Shown: positions 1 to 11,228 of the stretch, in pieces
Position numbering within the stretch: the first letter of the stretch is position 1
Layout: each line of letters starts with the position of its first letter
Assembly: GCF_025060755.1 (NCBI RefSeq)
Contig: NZ_JANYUY010000041.1
Location: 1 to 64,000 of the forward strand
Reading direction: 5' to 3'
DNA from: Paenibacillus doosanensis
GTDB taxonomy: Bacteria; Bacillota; Bacilli; Paenibacillales; NBRC-103111
DNA length: 64,000 bases
The notes under the pieces: model-generated
The model's database searches: none
The model's input: the letters and a program-made list of their open reading frames with translations, nothing else
What the model was told of the DNA's origin: nothing
Position numbers and translations under genes: made by a program

Positions 1-343
<343 letters not shown>

Positions 344-499
344 TACGACCGGCGCCGAAGCACCTTCCGTTATAATAGAGCTTGTCTTAAGCTCAAAATT
401 CAATGCTAGCGAGAATTTGCATTCTCTATTTAACACTCACTCGTTGTTCAGTTTTCAAAGGACAATTTATCTCGTCACCATTTTAGCGGCGACTTTTAT
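344..499 (-). other. rRNA operon leader with boxA-like element
   Basis: Transcribed leader between the rrn promoters and 16S rRNA. In transcript sense it contains CTTTGAAAACTGAAC (about 446-460), the boxA-like antitermination sequence common in Bacillales rrn leaders and spacers. No gene is seen here. Confidence 0.7.
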
Positions 500-529
500 A
501 ATATAACACATTCACCTAGTCGATTGCAA
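500..529 (-). promoter_or_regulatory. rrn promoter P2 (sigma-A)
   Basis: Minus strand: -35 TTGCAA at 524-529 and -10 TATATT at 500-505, spacer 18. It is the promoter nearest the 16S leader. Confidence 0.65.
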
Positions 530-593
530 GCTTTTTTTATTTTCCGTATTCAATCGCCTGTTTTCAACCACCGCCTCAAAAGCGGCAAGAAGT

Positions 594-622
594 AATATAT
601 CAAAAAGCGACATAAAATGCAA
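594..622 (-). promoter_or_regulatory. rrn promoter P1 (sigma-A)
   Basis: Minus strand: -35 TTGCAT at 617-622 and -10 TATATT at 594-599, spacer 17, preceded by an A/T-rich UP-like stretch. With P2 it forms the tandem promoter pair usual for rRNA operons. The whole 344-760 gap is leader, promoters and the lysS terminator. Confidence 0.65.
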
Positions 623-703
623 ATGTTTTTTCAAACTTTTTTTGCTGCAAGTTATCATTCCAAAAAAACGAATCGCTTATCCGTAACTATAGCGCATCTT
701 GCT

Positions 704-745
704 AAAAAAAAGCGCATAATTCCCCTGTAAAGGAACTATGCGCTC
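704..745 (-). terminator. lysS rho-independent terminator
   Basis: A long hairpin in minus-strand sense with outer arms GAGCGCATA and TATGCGCT, followed by eight T. It starts ~15 bases after the lysS stop and separates lysS from the rrn promoters. Confidence 0.9.
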
Positions 746-760
746 TAAAGGCATCTCCTG

Positions 761-2290
<1,530 letters not shown>

Positions 2291-2298
2291 CTATAAGT

Positions 2299-2322
2299 TA
2301 AAAAAGCTTCCAAAGGAAGCTT
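2299..2322 (-). terminator. greA terminator
   Basis: GAAGCTTCC/GGAAGCTT hairpin with a TTT loop and a six-T tail in minus sense, between greA and lysS. It may be partly read through, because no clear separate lysS promoter is visible. Confidence 0.75.
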
Positions 2323-2362
2323 CTATCGACGGTTCTTGATTGGCGCTTACGTAAACCAACAT

Positions 2363-2839
2363 TTATTTCTTAATATCGATAATTTCATACTGGATTACGC
2401 CCGCAGGAACGTTAACGTCAACAATAGAACCTTTGTTTTTGCCCAAAATGGCTTTCCCTACAGGGCTTTCGTTGGAAATCTTATTCTGGAACGGATCGGA
2501 TTCCGCCGTACCTACGATATTATACTCCACGATGTCGCCGAATTCCATATCTTTCAGCGTCACGATGGAACCTACGCTCACCGTATCGGTGTTCACTTCG
2601 TCGTTGCTGATAATCCGCGCATTGCGCAGCATTTTCTCAAGCGTTATGATTCGGCCTTCTGTGAACGCCTGCTCGTTCTTGGCATCTTCATACTCGGAGT
2701 TTTCGCTAATATCGCCATAACCGATCGCTACTTTGATGCGCTCAGCCACTTCGCGGCGTTTAACCGATTTCAGATGCTCCAGCTCTTCCTCAAGCTTCTT
2801 TAAACCTTCCTGCGTCAGGATGACTTCTTTTTCACTCAT
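2363..2839 (-). CDS. greA: Transcription elongation factor GreA
   Basis: Binds RNA polymerase through the secondary channel and stimulates cleavage of backtracked transcripts. The 158-residue length is typical. Residues 1-75 form the antiparallel coiled coil rich in Glu/Lys ([24 protein letters not shown]), whose acidic tip supports Mg2+ binding. Residues 80-158 form the FKBP-like domain ([12 protein letters not shown]). It sits between dusB and lysS, where Paenibacillus relatives carry greA and B. subtilis does not. A consensus sigma-A promoter lies 135 bases upstream. Confidence 0.97.
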   Translation of the reverse strand: MSEKEVILTQEGLKKLEEELEHLKSVKRREVAERIKVAIGYGDISENSEYEDAKNEQAFTEGRIITLEKMLRNARIISNDEVNTDTVSVGSIVTLKDMEFGDIVEYNIVGTAESDPFQNKISNESPVGKAILGKNKGSIVDVNVPAGVIQYEIIDIKK

Positions 2840-2973
2840 TGCAACGATCTCCTGTCATGTGAAAGATTTTCATATTTCGAGCTCATTCCGCCGACTATGA
2901 ATTCACTTATAAATAATATATTAACGATCGAGATCATGATGACTGATCTGCCTTGGTAAACGACTATTGACTG

Positions 2974-3002
2974 ATTATATTGCAACCCCATTCAAATGTC
3001 AA
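2974..3002 (-). promoter_or_regulatory. Sigma-A promoter for greA
   Basis: TTGACA at 2997-3002 and TATAAT at 2974-2979 on the minus strand with a 17-base spacer, a perfect consensus. It lies 28 bases downstream of the dusB stop, so greA is an independent unit. Confidence 0.85.
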
Positions 3003-3030
3003 TCTGATCCAAATGCCCTTCTCCGGCCGA

Positions 3031-4050
3031 TTAATGCACCTGAACCGGCGCCTCTTCGGCGTCGCCCGCATGGCCTTTATCGTCCAGCGAGGCAACGAAC
3101 TCTTCAAGCACTTGCGCCATCGCATCCCGTTTCGTCTGCTCCATAATGACGTCCTTTACGCGCGCCGCTCCGGGCAAACCTTTCAAATACCAGGCCAAAT
3201 GCTTGCGCATTTCCTTCACGGCCACATGCTCGCCCTTCAAGGCAACAAGCCGATCCATATGAAGCAGCGCAATCTTGATCTTCTCCTGTCCCGTCGGCTC
3301 CGGAGGAAGCTCGCCTTTGGTCAGGTATTGAATCGTCCGGTACAGCATCCACGGATTGCCGAGCGCCGCGCGTCCGATCATTACGCCGTCCACGCCCGTC
3401 TGATCTAGCATCCGCTTCGCGTCCTCGGGACTGAATACGTCTCCGTTGCCGATGACCGGAATGGACACCGAATCTTTAACTTCTTTAATAATGTCCCAAT
3501 TGGCATGTCCCGTATACATTTGGACGCGGGTCCGGCCGTGTACGGATACTGCCGAGCCGCCGCCGTTCTCGACGGCTTTTGCATTTTGCACCGCGTATAT
3601 ATGATCATCGTCCCAGCCGATCCGCATCTTTACCGTAACCGGCTTGCTGACGGACTTCACGACGGTGGAGATCATTTGTTCGATCTTGGGCGGGTCCAGC
3701 AGCCAGCGCGCCCCGGCGTCGCATTTGGTGATTTTGGGAACGGGACAGCCCATATTGATATCGATAATATCGGCGTTCGTATGTTTATCCACATGCTTAG
3801 CCGCCTCAACCAGGGATTCCGTGTCCCCTCCGAAAATTTGCAGGCTTAGCGGCTTCTCCCGCTCATCGACGTAGAGCATCTCCATCGTTCTGTGATTGCC
3901 GTGCAAAATCGCCTTATCGCTGACCATCTCCGCACAAACCAGTCCGCATCCGAATTCTTTGGCGATCAGCCGAAAGGCCGGGTTGCACACTCCCGCCATC
4001 GGCGCAAGAACGACTTGGTTCGGTGCTTCTATATTTCCTATTTTTAACAT
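3031..4050 (-). CDS. dusB: tRNA-dihydrouridine synthase B
   Basis: FMN-dependent reductase making dihydrouridine in the tRNA D-loop. From the ATG at 4050 the protein has 339 residues. The N-terminal signature VLAPMAGVCNPAFR (14-27), the catalytic Cys102 within NMGCPVPK and the later GNGDV and MIGRAALGNPW phosphate-binding motifs of the TIM barrel are all present. An in-frame start 17 codons upstream was rejected: it overlaps yazB, whereas 4050 has GAGGAGG eight bases ahead and matches the usual N-terminus. It follows yazB by 25 bases at the end of the folate operon, as in B. subtilis (yacF). Confidence 0.96.
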   Translation of the reverse strand: MLKIGNIEAPNQVVLAPMAGVCNPAFRLIAKEFGCGLVCAEMVSDKAILHGNHRTMEMLYVDEREKPLSLQIFGGDTESLVEAAKHVDKHTNADIIDINMGCPVPKITKCDAGARWLLDPPKIEQMISTVVKSVSKPVTVKMRIGWDDDHIYAVQNAKAVENGGGSAVSVHGRTRVQMYTGHANWDIIKEVKDSVSIPVIGNGDVFSPEDAKRMLDQTGVDGVMIGRAALGNPWMLYRTIQYLTKGELPPEPTGQEKIKIALLHMDRLVALKGEHVAVKEMRKHLAWYLKGLPGAARVKDVIMEQTKRDAMAQVLEEFVASLDDKGHAGDAEEAPVQVH

Positions 4051-4075
4051 ATGAATATCCTCCTCTCTTATACGG

Positions 4076-4285
4076 TTATTTAGCCGCTGGCAGCAGTTCA
4101 TCGGGATCGATGCCCAGAACCTCGGAAATTTTGCGAATCATTTTAGGGTCCGGTCTGCGCGTTCCTCGCTCGATCGCCCCCAAGATGGCGATAGATACGT
4201 CCAATTGATCCGCCAACTGATTTTGCGTGAAGCCCTTTAGTTTGCGAAAAGCGCGAATGCGCTGCGCTATTGCATTTTTTTCCAT
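4076..4285 (-). CDS. yazB: Small XRE-family helix-turn-helix protein (YazB-like)
   Basis: A 69-residue single-domain DNA-binding protein. Residues 8-62 are an XRE/Cro helix-turn-helix with the recognition region TQNQLADQLDVSIAILGAIE followed by RGTRRPDP. It overlaps the folK 3' end by 19 bases and precedes dusB, the position of B. subtilis yazB. The ATG has AAGGAAGG upstream. Its target is unknown. Confidence 0.9.
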   Translation of the reverse strand: MEKNAIAQRIRAFRKLKGFTQNQLADQLDVSIAILGAIERGTRRPDPKMIRKISEVLGIDPDELLPAAK

Positions 4286-4773
4286 AAAATAACGCCTTCC
4301 TTTCCTTCCAGCTTCTCTAGATGATCTGCCAGCTCGGCAGCCTGCTGAAAGCGGCGCAATTGCATTACCTCGACGAGCGGCACCAACACAAACGCGCGTT
4401 CCAGCATTCGGGGATGAGGAAGGATCAGCTTGGGGTCGTCCTGCCTCACGTCTTCGTACAGCAGCATATCCAAATCAACCGTTCTCGGTCCCCAGCGCAC
4501 ATCGCGCTGCCTCCCCAGAGTCCGTTCGATTCCCATCATAACATCAAGCAGCGCTTCCGGCGTCAATGTCGTATCAACCTCGGCGGCCATATTCAAAAAG
4601 GAATCCTGGTCCACATATCCGACAGGCTCCGTCTCATAAATACTGGAACAAGCGATCACACGGATTTCTTCATGATCATCCAATTGATCGATAGCGTCCA
4701 ACAAATAACGCTCGCGGTCTCCCATGTTGGAGCCGAGCGCAATATAAGCGTAAAACGAAGGCTGTGAGCCCAT
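4267..4773 (-). CDS. folK: HPPK, 6-hydroxymethyl-7,8-dihydropterin pyrophosphokinase
   Basis: Transfers pyrophosphate from ATP to 6-hydroxymethyl-dihydropterin, the step before dihydropteroate synthesis. 168 residues. Family motifs: ALGSNMGDR (12-20), the Mg/ATP-binding block RDVRWGPRTVDLDML with the paired DLD aspartates, and LPHPRMLERAFVLVPL. It starts 4 bases after folB and overlaps yazB, so the folate genes are translated as one unit. Confidence 0.97.
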   Translation of the reverse strand: MGSQPSFYAYIALGSNMGDRERYLLDAIDQLDDHEEIRVIACSSIYETEPVGYVDQDSFLNMAAEVDTTLTPEALLDVMMGIERTLGRQRDVRWGPRTVDLDMLLYEDVRQDDPKLILPHPRMLERAFVLVPLVEVMQLRRFQQAAELADHLEKLEGKEGVILWKKMQ

Positions 4774-4777
4774 GAAC

Positions 4778-5140
4778 TTATGCCCGCTTTCTATGAATTT
4801 CCACCGCTACGCCGTCGAAGAACATCGCAACCGGAGGATGCGGCTTCAACACGCGTACGGTAACTGCATTTATACTAGTATAAGTTTGCAGAAGCATAAG
4901 TGCAACCCGCTCGGCTAACGCCTCGATCAGCTTGAATATTTTGCCTTCGGCGATGGTTTTGATTCTCTCGTACACCTCGGCGTAATTCACCGTGTCCTCC
5001 AGCTGATCGGTGCGCCCCGGACGATCCAGCGGAAGATGCAGCTCGACATCGATCCGGTAGCGCGCTCCGAGCTTATTCTCTTCGGGAAACGCGCCGTGAT
5101 AGCCGTAAAACTGCATGCCGTTCATTGTAATTTTATCCAA
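4778..5140 (-). CDS. folB: Dihydroneopterin aldolase
   Basis: Cleaves 7,8-dihydroneopterin to 6-hydroxymethyl-dihydropterin plus glycolaldehyde. 120 residues, normal for the T-fold family, starting MDKITMNGMQFYGYHGAF and containing the catalytic-region VNYAEVYERIK and the lysine/helix segment KLIEALAERVA. The start is TTG at 5140 with GGAGGAG six bases ahead. It is 42 bases downstream of folP. Confidence 0.96.
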   Translation of the reverse strand: MDKITMNGMQFYGYHGAFPEENKLGARYRIDVELHLPLDRPGRTDQLEDTVNYAEVYERIKTIAEGKIFKLIEALAERVALMLLQTYTSINAVTVRVLKPHPPVAMFFDGVAVEIHRKRA

Positions 5141-5182
5141 CTGCTTCTCCTCCAGTTCAGTTCTTTGTCAAGACATGTCTAT

Positions 5183-6022
5183 TTATTTATGACGGATGAC
5201 CGTATCGGTCATACAAGCTACCCGTTTCATCGCCTTGACGTCATGGACCCGCATAATTCGGCAGCCCTGCATAATTCCCATCGTAACGGTCGCCGCCGTA
5301 CCTTCGAGCACGTCATGCGTCGGCAGCTGAAGCGCCGTACGGATCATACTTTTACGGGAAGTTCCGAGCAGCACGGGATAACCGAGCGCGGCAATTCGAT
5401 GCAGCTCGTTCATTAACTGCAGGTTTTGCTCATAGGACTTGGCGAAACCGATGCCGGGATCGAGAATGATCTGGCGGTCGCGGATTCCCGCTTCATGGGC
5501 CAGCTTCACGCTGTCTTGAAGATCGCGAATGACATCGCGGATAAAATCGTCGTAAACCGCCTGCGTCCGGTTATGCATAATGACGATGGGACAGCCGTAC
5601 TCCGCAGCCAGCTTGCCCATGGCAGGATCTTTTTTCAAGCCCCATATATCGTTCAAAATATGCGCTCCCGCTTCCAGCGCCTGCCGCGCCACTTCGGCTT
5701 TGTACGTGTCGATGGAGAGAGGGACGCCGATTCCGGCCTCGATCAGCGCCCGAACCGTAGGGACGACCCGCTGCAGTTCCTCCTCCAATGTGACGACAGC
5801 CGCTCCCGGCCTGGTCGATTCGCCTCCGATATCAATGACGGAAGCCCCCTCGGCGGCCATTTCTTCGGCTCTCCGCACCGCGGCTTCCGTCCGATTGAAT
5901 TTTCCACCGTCGGAAAAGGAATCGGGCGTTACGTTCAAAATGCCCATGATCACGGTCTCGCTATGCACATCCAAGGGGATGCCCCGGCAATCCAGCGGTT
6001 GTACAGCTGCTGTGTCAGCCAT
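5183..6022 (-). CDS. folP: Dihydropteroate synthase
   Basis: Condenses p-aminobenzoate with 6-hydroxymethyl-dihydropterin pyrophosphate; the sulfonamide target. 279 residues forming a TIM barrel. Visible motifs: ILNVTPDSFSDGG (28-40, pterin pyrophosphate loop), GASVIDIGGESTRPGA (sulfonamide-binding loop), ILNDIWGLK, DPGIGFAKS and LLGTSRKSMI. The ATG overlaps the pabC stop as TAATG, indicating translational coupling. Confidence 0.98.
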   Translation of the reverse strand: MADTAAVQPLDCRGIPLDVHSETVIMGILNVTPDSFSDGGKFNRTEAAVRRAEEMAAEGASVIDIGGESTRPGAAVVTLEEELQRVVPTVRALIEAGIGVPLSIDTYKAEVARQALEAGAHILNDIWGLKKDPAMGKLAAEYGCPIVIMHNRTQAVYDDFIRDVIRDLQDSVKLAHEAGIRDRQIILDPGIGFAKSYEQNLQLMNELHRIAALGYPVLLGTSRKSMIRTALQLPTHDVLEGTAATVTMGIMQGCRIMRVHDVKAMKRVACMTDTVIRHK

Positions 6023-6912
6023 TACCTATCACCTTCATTTCCAATTTCTGCGCGGCTGCGATACCGCCCCATCAGCTTGCGGGTCCATTCCCCGGCTTGC
6101 CCGCCGCTGATGGAAAGCTCTGTCCCCTGAAAATCGTACAACGTCGTCACAGGAACGATCTCCTGGATCGAGTTCGTCACGAACGCTTCGTCGGCCTGCA
6201 CAAGCTCCGGCCAGCGGTAGAGCCCTTCCTCTACGGGCAAATCCAATTCTGCCGCCAGCCGCAATACGAACGCTCTCGTAATTCCGGGGAGAATGCCCGT
6301 ATCCAGCGACGGGGTAAAGAGACGGCCGGCTCGGATGAAAAACAAATTGCTCACGATGCCTTCCGCCAAATAGCCTCTCGCGTCAAGCTGCAATCCCTCG
6401 GCGCCCGCGGACCGGGCGTTTTGCCGCAGCTCCCGTTTGGCCAAAATATTGTTCATATAATGTAGGGATTTGAACCTCACGGACCCTTCCGGCGTATTCC
6501 GGGCCGTTTCGAGCAGTTGAAGCGGCTTGCCGCGCCGGTACAGATCCTCGTTTCTCTCCGGAAGCTCCTTCACGTAAACGATGACATGAGGCGATTGATA
6601 ATCGCCGGAGGGAAGCCCTAGCGCGTCTTCTCCGGCCGTAACCGTAAAGCGGATGTACGCATTCTCCAGGCCGTTCGATTCCAGCAGCCGCCGAATCAAG
6701 TCCTCCCATTCCCCTGGGCGCGGGCTATAGTCTATCCCTAATTGTCTGCAGCCCGCCAGAAGCCGCTCCTGATGATCGCCGAGCAGGAAGGGGTGCCCCT
6801 TGTAAGTGCGCAGCGTTTCGAACAAGCCCATACCGTAAAGAAAACCGTGGTCGTATACCGACACCACGGCCTCCTGCTCAGCTATTATGCTTCCGTTCAC
6901 ATAGATGTTCAC
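6022..6912 (-). CDS. pabC: 4-amino-4-deoxychorismate lyase
   Basis: PLP enzyme releasing pyruvate from aminodeoxychorismate to give p-aminobenzoate. 296 residues, class IV aminotransferase fold: [16 protein letters not shown] (20-35), the likely PLP lysine in [20 protein letters not shown] and the C-terminal [11 protein letters not shown]. The start is GTG at 6912, overlapping the pabA stop as GTGA. A D-amino-acid aminotransferase is the main alternative by fold, but the setting between pabA and folP settles the call. Confidence 0.95.
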   Translation of the reverse strand: MNIYVNGSIIAEQEAVVSVYDHGFLYGMGLFETLRTYKGHPFLLGDHQERLLAGCRQLGIDYSPRPGEWEDLIRRLLESNGLENAYIRFTVTAGEDALGLPSGDYQSPHVIVYVKELPERNEDLYRRGKPLQLLETARNTPEGSVRFKSLHYMNNILAKRELRQNARSAGAEGLQLDARGYLAEGIVSNLFFIRAGRLFTPSLDTGILPGITRAFVLRLAAELDLPVEEGLYRWPELVQADEAFVTNSIQEIVPVTTLYDFQGTELSISGGQAGEWTRKLMGRYRSRAEIGNEGDR

Positions 6913-7490
6913 GCCTGCTTCACTGCCGTTTCGTTCAGGAAGTTGCGCAGAATCGTTAAGCCATGGTCCGTAATGATGGATTCCGGGTGAAATTGAACGC
7001 CTTCGATTGCATATTCCTTATGACGCAGTCCCATGATTTCCCCTTCGGACGTTTCGGCGCTGATCTCCAGACAGTCCGGCAGCGTCTCTCTTTTGACAAT
7101 CAGGGAATGGTAGCGCGTTGCCGTAAACGGCGACGGCAGCCCTTTGAACAACGTCTTGCCGTCATGGTAGATCGGCGACGTCTTGCCGTGCATAAGCCGC
7201 TCCGCGCGAATGACTTCGCCGCCAAACGCTTGTCCGATGGACTGGTGTCCGAGACATACGCCGAGAATCGGAATCCGGCCTTTAAAATGCTCGATCAGCG
7301 CCAGGCTGATCCCCGCTTCGTTCGGCGTGCAAGGTCCCGGCGAGATAAGGATATGGTCTGGCTTCAGCGCTTCGATGCCCGCCAGATCGATTTCGTCGTT
7401 GCGGCGCACTTCCACTTGCTCCCCCAGCTCGCCCAAATATTGCACCAAATTATAGGTGAAGGAATCGTAGTTATCAATGACAAGGATCAC
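6909..7490 (-). CDS. pabA: Aminodeoxychorismate/anthranilate synthase glutamine amidotransferase
   Basis: Class I glutaminase subunit supplying ammonia to PabB and, in Bacillus, also to anthranilate synthase (amphibolic TrpG). 193 residues; the catalytic triad is visible as Cys79 in LGVCLGHQ and His168/Glu170 in VQFHPES. The oxyanion region is [12 protein letters not shown]. The start is GTG at 7490 with a GGGGG ribosome site. It lies 12 bases after pabB. Whether it also serves TrpE cannot be judged from this window. Confidence 0.96.
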   Translation of the reverse strand: MILVIDNYDSFTYNLVQYLGELGEQVEVRRNDEIDLAGIEALKPDHILISPGPCTPNEAGISLALIEHFKGRIPILGVCLGHQSIGQAFGGEVIRAERLMHGKTSPIYHDGKTLFKGLPSPFTATRYHSLIVKRETLPDCLEISAETSEGEIMGLRHKEYAIEGVQFHPESIITDHGLTILRNFLNETAVKQA

Positions 7491-7502
7491 AGCTCATGCC
7501 CC

Positions 7503-9047
7503 CTATACTAAAGTTTGATCGTTCCGCTCGCTATATTGGATCGCCTTCCACATCGCTTTCGCCTTGTTGATCGATTCGATGTACTCCTTCTCGGGAATCG
7601 AATCAATGACGATGCCGGCGCCGGCCTGTACGTAACCGATACCGCCCGCGGCGACAAGCGTGCGGATAATAATATTGAATTCCATATCTCCGTTGTAATC
7701 AATCCATCCGATCGATCCTGTGTAAGGCCCGCGGCGCACCGGCTCCAGTTCCTCGATAATTTCCATCGTGCGGATTTTGGGCGCTCCGGTTATCGTTCCT
7801 CCCGGGAACGTCGCGGCGATCACATCGTACGCCTGTTTTCCCGCGGCAAGCTGGCCTTCCACCTGGGAAACGATATGCATCACATGGGAATAATACTCGA
7901 TCACCATAAAATCTTTTACGTTAACGGTACCATAAGCAGCTATTCTGCCCAAATCGTTCCGTTCCAAATCAACGAGCATAATATGCTCGGCCCGTTCCTT
8001 CTCGTGATGAATCAGCTCGTCGGCCAGCCGCCGGTCCTCCTCGGCGTCGCGTCCTCTCGGACGGGTGCCCGCGATCGGCCGCGTACGCATTGTCCGCTCC
8101 TCCAGTTGAACGAGCAGCTCCGGCGAGCCGGATACTAATTGAAAGTCTTCATAGCGCAGCATGCCCATGTACGGAGACGGATTCACGACGCGCAGCCATT
8201 CGTAGATCGACTCCGGCGATTGGGACAGCGGCTTGTGCTGCCTTACGGACAAGTTCACCTGAAAGACGTCCCCGGCTCCGATGTAACGTTGAATCCGCTC
8301 GACCGCCTTGATATAAGCCTCTTTCGGAAAGTCGGCCCGGATGTCTTCTATGCTTTCCACGTCGATCTGCAGCCGATCCTGTTCGATCTGCTCCAGCATG
8401 GATTGCCGCCGCTGCCGATGAAGTCCGGAATCATTGACTGCGGCGATCCGGTCCCACTGCAGCTTCATGCGCCGCGCCTGTTCCTCGGCTTCCTGATACC
8501 GTTCCGGCAGCCCGAGCTGTTCTTGGCCAATCACAGTGTGAACCGCAATATAGAGCATCCGTTCTTTATGGTCGATAATCCACACTTTGTCGAACCGGGC
8601 AAAAGCGTAATCCGGCACCGGCAAATCGTCGGCAGCCTGCTCCGGAAGCTTCTCAATGGTGCGGATGACATCATAGCTCCAGAACCCGACGCAGCCGCCG
8701 AGAAATTTCGGCAAGCCTTGTCCCCGCACGGCCGGCGAACGGTACGGCTCCATCCATCGCTTAACCATGTCCAGCGGCCGCCCGCTTTCCTGAGTCTCCG
8801 TTCCATTTTCGTGCCGAATGACCGCCCGCTGCGCATCCCCGCGGATTGCTGAGGACGGATGAAGCCCGAGAAACGTGTAGCGGCCGCCCTTGCCGCTTTC
8901 CAGCACGAAGGAACCGGGCGACGCCTGTTCCCAAGCCGCTTCCCAGCTAACGCACCGGTCGTCCTCTAACGGGTAGCTCTGCACGTAGGGAAGCACGGTA
9001 TAACGGTCCGCCCATTGCTGCCATTGATCATAGGTTATTAGCGTCAC
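7503..9047 (-). CDS. pabB: Aminodeoxychorismate synthase component I
   Basis: Converts chorismate and ammonia to 4-amino-4-deoxychorismate. 514 residues. The N-terminal half is the variable anthranilate-synthase-I domain; the chorismate-binding half carries YIGAGDVFQVNLS, PIAGTRPRG, KERAEHIMLVDLERND and ATFPGGTITGAPK, with the Mg-binding Glu in the PVRRGPYTGSIGW region. The PIAGT rather than an anthranilate-type PIKGT signature is noted but is not a secure discriminator; the gene setting supports PabB. The start is GTG at 9047 after AAGGGGGG. It heads the pab-fol operon. Confidence 0.94.
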   Translation of the reverse strand: MTLITYDQWQQWADRYTVLPYVQSYPLEDDRCVSWEAAWEQASPGSFVLESGKGGRYTFLGLHPSSAIRGDAQRAVIRHENGTETQESGRPLDMVKRWMEPYRSPAVRGQGLPKFLGGCVGFWSYDVIRTIEKLPEQAADDLPVPDYAFARFDKVWIIDHKERMLYIAVHTVIGQEQLGLPERYQEAEEQARRMKLQWDRIAAVNDSGLHRQRRQSMLEQIEQDRLQIDVESIEDIRADFPKEAYIKAVERIQRYIGAGDVFQVNLSVRQHKPLSQSPESIYEWLRVVNPSPYMGMLRYEDFQLVSGSPELLVQLEERTMRTRPIAGTRPRGRDAEEDRRLADELIHHEKERAEHIMLVDLERNDLGRIAAYGTVNVKDFMVIEYYSHVMHIVSQVEGQLAAGKQAYDVIAATFPGGTITGAPKIRTMEIIEELEPVRRGPYTGSIGWIDYNGDMEFNIIIRTLVAAGGIGYVQAGAGIVIDSIPEKEYIESINKAKAMWKAIQYSERNDQTLV

Positions 9048-9109
9048 GGACGCCCCCCCTTGTCGGCATTTTCATAAGTTAGGACTAAGTATACTTGATA
9101 TTGATCATG

Positions 9110-9139
9110 AAAAAAAGCCCCTCAACGAATGAAGGGCTC
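9110..9139 (-). terminator. cysK terminator
   Basis: Minus sense: AGCCC and GGGCT arms with a short loop, followed by seven T. It separates cysK from the pab-fol operon, leaving ~60 bases in which the pabB promoter must lie. Confidence 0.85.
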
Positions 9140-9150
9140 GCTTATCCGGA

Positions 9151-10089
9151 TTAGTCTTCAAACTGATACAGAGGCGTGCTGAGGTATCTTTCGCCGTTAC
9201 TAGGAACGATAGCGACTACGCGCTTGCCTGCTCCCAGCTCCTTGGCGACTTGAAGCGCCGCGAAAATCGCTGCGCCGGAGGAGATGCCTCCGAGAATGCC
9301 CTCTTCCTTCGCCACGCGGCGGGATGTTTCGAAAGCGTCGTCGTTCTCTACCGCAATAACGCCTTCGTAGATGTTCGTATTCAGAATATCAGGCACGAAA
9401 CCTGCGCCGATCCCTTGGATTTTGTGCGGGCCGGGTTTGCCTCCGGACAATACCGGCGAAGCGCTAGGCTCGACCGCATAAATTTTGATGTTCGGGAAGT
9501 TCTCCTTCAGCACGCTGCCGGCGCCCGTAATCGTTCCGCCCGTTCCGATCCCTGCAATGAAAGCGTCCAGCTTGCCGTCATGCGAATTGATCGCTTCTAC
9601 GATCTCAGGCCCGGTTGTTTCGCGGTGAATTTTCACGTTCGCTTGGTTCTTAAACTGCTGCGGCATGAAGTATGTCGGATTCTCGGCAAGAAGCTCTTCG
9701 GCGCGCTTGATAGCGCCTTTCATCCCTTCTGCTCCAGGTGTCAGTACAAGCTGAGCGCCGTAAGCGCGCAGCAGGTTCCGGCGTTCCATACTCATCGTCT
9801 CAGGCATCACGAGGATGGCTTTGTAGCCTTTAGCTGCCGCTACCATTGCAAGGCCGATACCCGTATTGCCGCTTGTCGGCTCGATGATCGTATCGCCCGG
9901 CTTCAGCTTGCCTTCTTGCTCAGCCACTTCAACCATACTAATGGCGATACGGTCCTTTACGCTTGCGCCGGGATTTTGATACTCCAGCTTAACATACACT
10001 TCAGCGCTGCCTTCCGGCACGACGCGGTTCAGCTTCACCAACGGGGTACCACCGATTAATTGTGTAATGTTTTGAACTAATTTAGCCAT
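9151..10089 (-). CDS. cysK: Cysteine synthase (O-acetylserine sulfhydrylase)
   Basis: PLP enzyme forming cysteine from O-acetylserine and sulfide. 312 residues. The PLP lysine is Lys45 in GASVKDRIA, the substrate loop is PTSGNTG (71-77), and the PLP phosphate loop is [12 protein letters not shown]. It ends with [10 protein letters not shown], the C-terminal motif of CysK enzymes. ATG with AGGAGGA eight bases ahead. It is a single-gene unit with its own promoter and terminator; a CymR-like operator may overlap the start site. Confidence 0.98.
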   Translation of the reverse strand: MAKLVQNITQLIGGTPLVKLNRVVPEGSAEVYVKLEYQNPGASVKDRIAISMVEVAEQEGKLKPGDTIIEPTSGNTGIGLAMVAAAKGYKAILVMPETMSMERRNLLRAYGAQLVLTPGAEGMKGAIKRAEELLAENPTYFMPQQFKNQANVKIHRETTGPEIVEAINSHDGKLDAFIAGIGTGGTITGAGSVLKENFPNIKIYAVEPSASPVLSGGKPGPHKIQGIGAGFVPDILNTNIYEGVIAVENDDAFETSRRVAKEEGILGGISSGAAIFAALQVAKELGAGKRVVAIVPSNGERYLSTPLYQFED

Positions 10090-10117
10090 CCAGACGTTCC
10101 TCCTAAAATAGGATATA

Positions 10118-10184
10118 GTATGATATCCGAGTAATTTGGTAGGTATTATACTAATATCTTATCAACCGAACCATAGGTTGTCAA
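10118..10184 (-). promoter_or_regulatory. cysK promoter with possible CymR-type operator
   Basis: Minus strand: -35 TTGACA at 10179-10184 and -10 TAAGAT at 10156-10161, spacer 17. Just downstream, over the start site (about 10121-10148), lies an imperfect inverted repeat with arms ATACC and GGATAT. In B. subtilis cysK is repressed by CymR; assigning this repeat to CymR is an inference. Confidence 0.5.
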
Positions 10185-10231
10185 TATGAATTTATGGACG
10201 GGTTTACCAAATCGGGGTTTCGCTTCAAAGC

Positions 10232-11164
10232 TTAGAACGTAATGTTAACCTTCCATTTTTCACGCAGCTTCTGGACGACGTCATTGATCGGAGGCGCCGC
10301 GCGCAGCGCAAGCTCCTTACGCACGGATTCCATCAGCGCTTCCTTGCTCATCTGCGGATCTTCCTTCCGGTCCTTCAATTTCAAAATATAGAGATGACCG
10401 TTCCAATCGACGGGCTTGCTGACTTCTCCCACCTTAAGCTGTTTGACCGCCTTCAGCAGCGGAGCCGCGACGAACGGATCGTCTTCCTCTACCCATCCCA
10501 GATCACCGCCGTTATCCCGGGTCGCATCGTCAAGCGAACGATTTTGGGCAACTTGACCGAAGTCAATGCCTTTGCTTATATCCGCCGACGCTTTAGCCGC
10601 CTGATCTTTGCCGCTGACGACGATTTGTTGAATGCGCAGCTGAACCGCCGTTTTAAATTCGTCGGGATGCGCTTTGATGTAAGCTTCTACTTGCTCATCG
10701 GAGACAATAATATCTTTGGTCACAATTTTTTCCTGAAGCAGCTTGTCGTAAATGTCGGTTTTCAATGCCTCCGGGGACAAACCCAGCTGCACTTTCATCG
10801 ATTCGTAAAATTGTTCTTCGCTGTCATAGCCTTGCTGCATACGCTTCAGTTCTTTTTGGATTTCGCTATCCTCCACAAACATGCCTAACGCTTTGCCTTC
10901 CAAGCGAATGACTTCATGATCCACCATCTGGTTCAACAATTCCCGGCCGTGCTTTTGCAGCAGCTGCTGCTCCAATTCCTTGCTGGTAATGGTCTTGTCT
11001 CCGATCGTTGCGATGACTTTTACTGCTTGATTCTGCTTCGTCTGATCCGGGCTCATGTCGACATGTCGTTGGTTGAAAAAATCGGTAGACAATACGGAGG
11101 AAAGGATGACAACGGCAATCAGCAATACCGCGATGGCTCCCCACAATACCTTTATGTTTCGCAT
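10232..11164 (-). CDS. Membrane-anchored parvulin-type peptidyl-prolyl isomerase (YacD/PrsA-like)
   Basis: Predicted extracytoplasmic folding factor. From the ATG at 11164 it has 310 residues: a short positive N-terminus, one hydrophobic anchor (WGAIAVLLIAVVILSSVL, about 6-23), a SurA_N-like helical region and a parvulin domain (LRIQQIVVSG ... GGDLGWVEEDD ... VGEVSKPV). There is no lipobox Cys, so it is a signal-anchored protein or cleaved by signal peptidase I. A GTG nine codons upstream is possible, but the ATG has GAGGGG seven bases ahead and matches the YacD N-terminus. Position between hslO and cysK is that of B. subtilis yacD. Confidence 0.9.
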   Translation of the reverse strand: MRNIKVLWGAIAVLLIAVVILSSVLSTDFFNQRHVDMSPDQTKQNQAVKVIATIGDKTITSKELEQQLLQKHGRELLNQMVDHEVIRLEGKALGMFVEDSEIQKELKRMQQGYDSEEQFYESMKVQLGLSPEALKTDIYDKLLQEKIVTKDIIVSDEQVEAYIKAHPDEFKTAVQLRIQQIVVSGKDQAAKASADISKGIDFGQVAQNRSLDDATRDNGGDLGWVEEDDPFVAAPLLKAVKQLKVGEVSKPVDWNGHLYILKLKDRKEDPQMSKEALMESVRKELALRAAPPINDVVQKLREKWKVNITF

Positions 11165-11228
11165 TCCTAATCCCCTCGTATGGTCACTCACACTTTATTT
11201 TTTTCGTCCTACTCAATATATCGTCAAG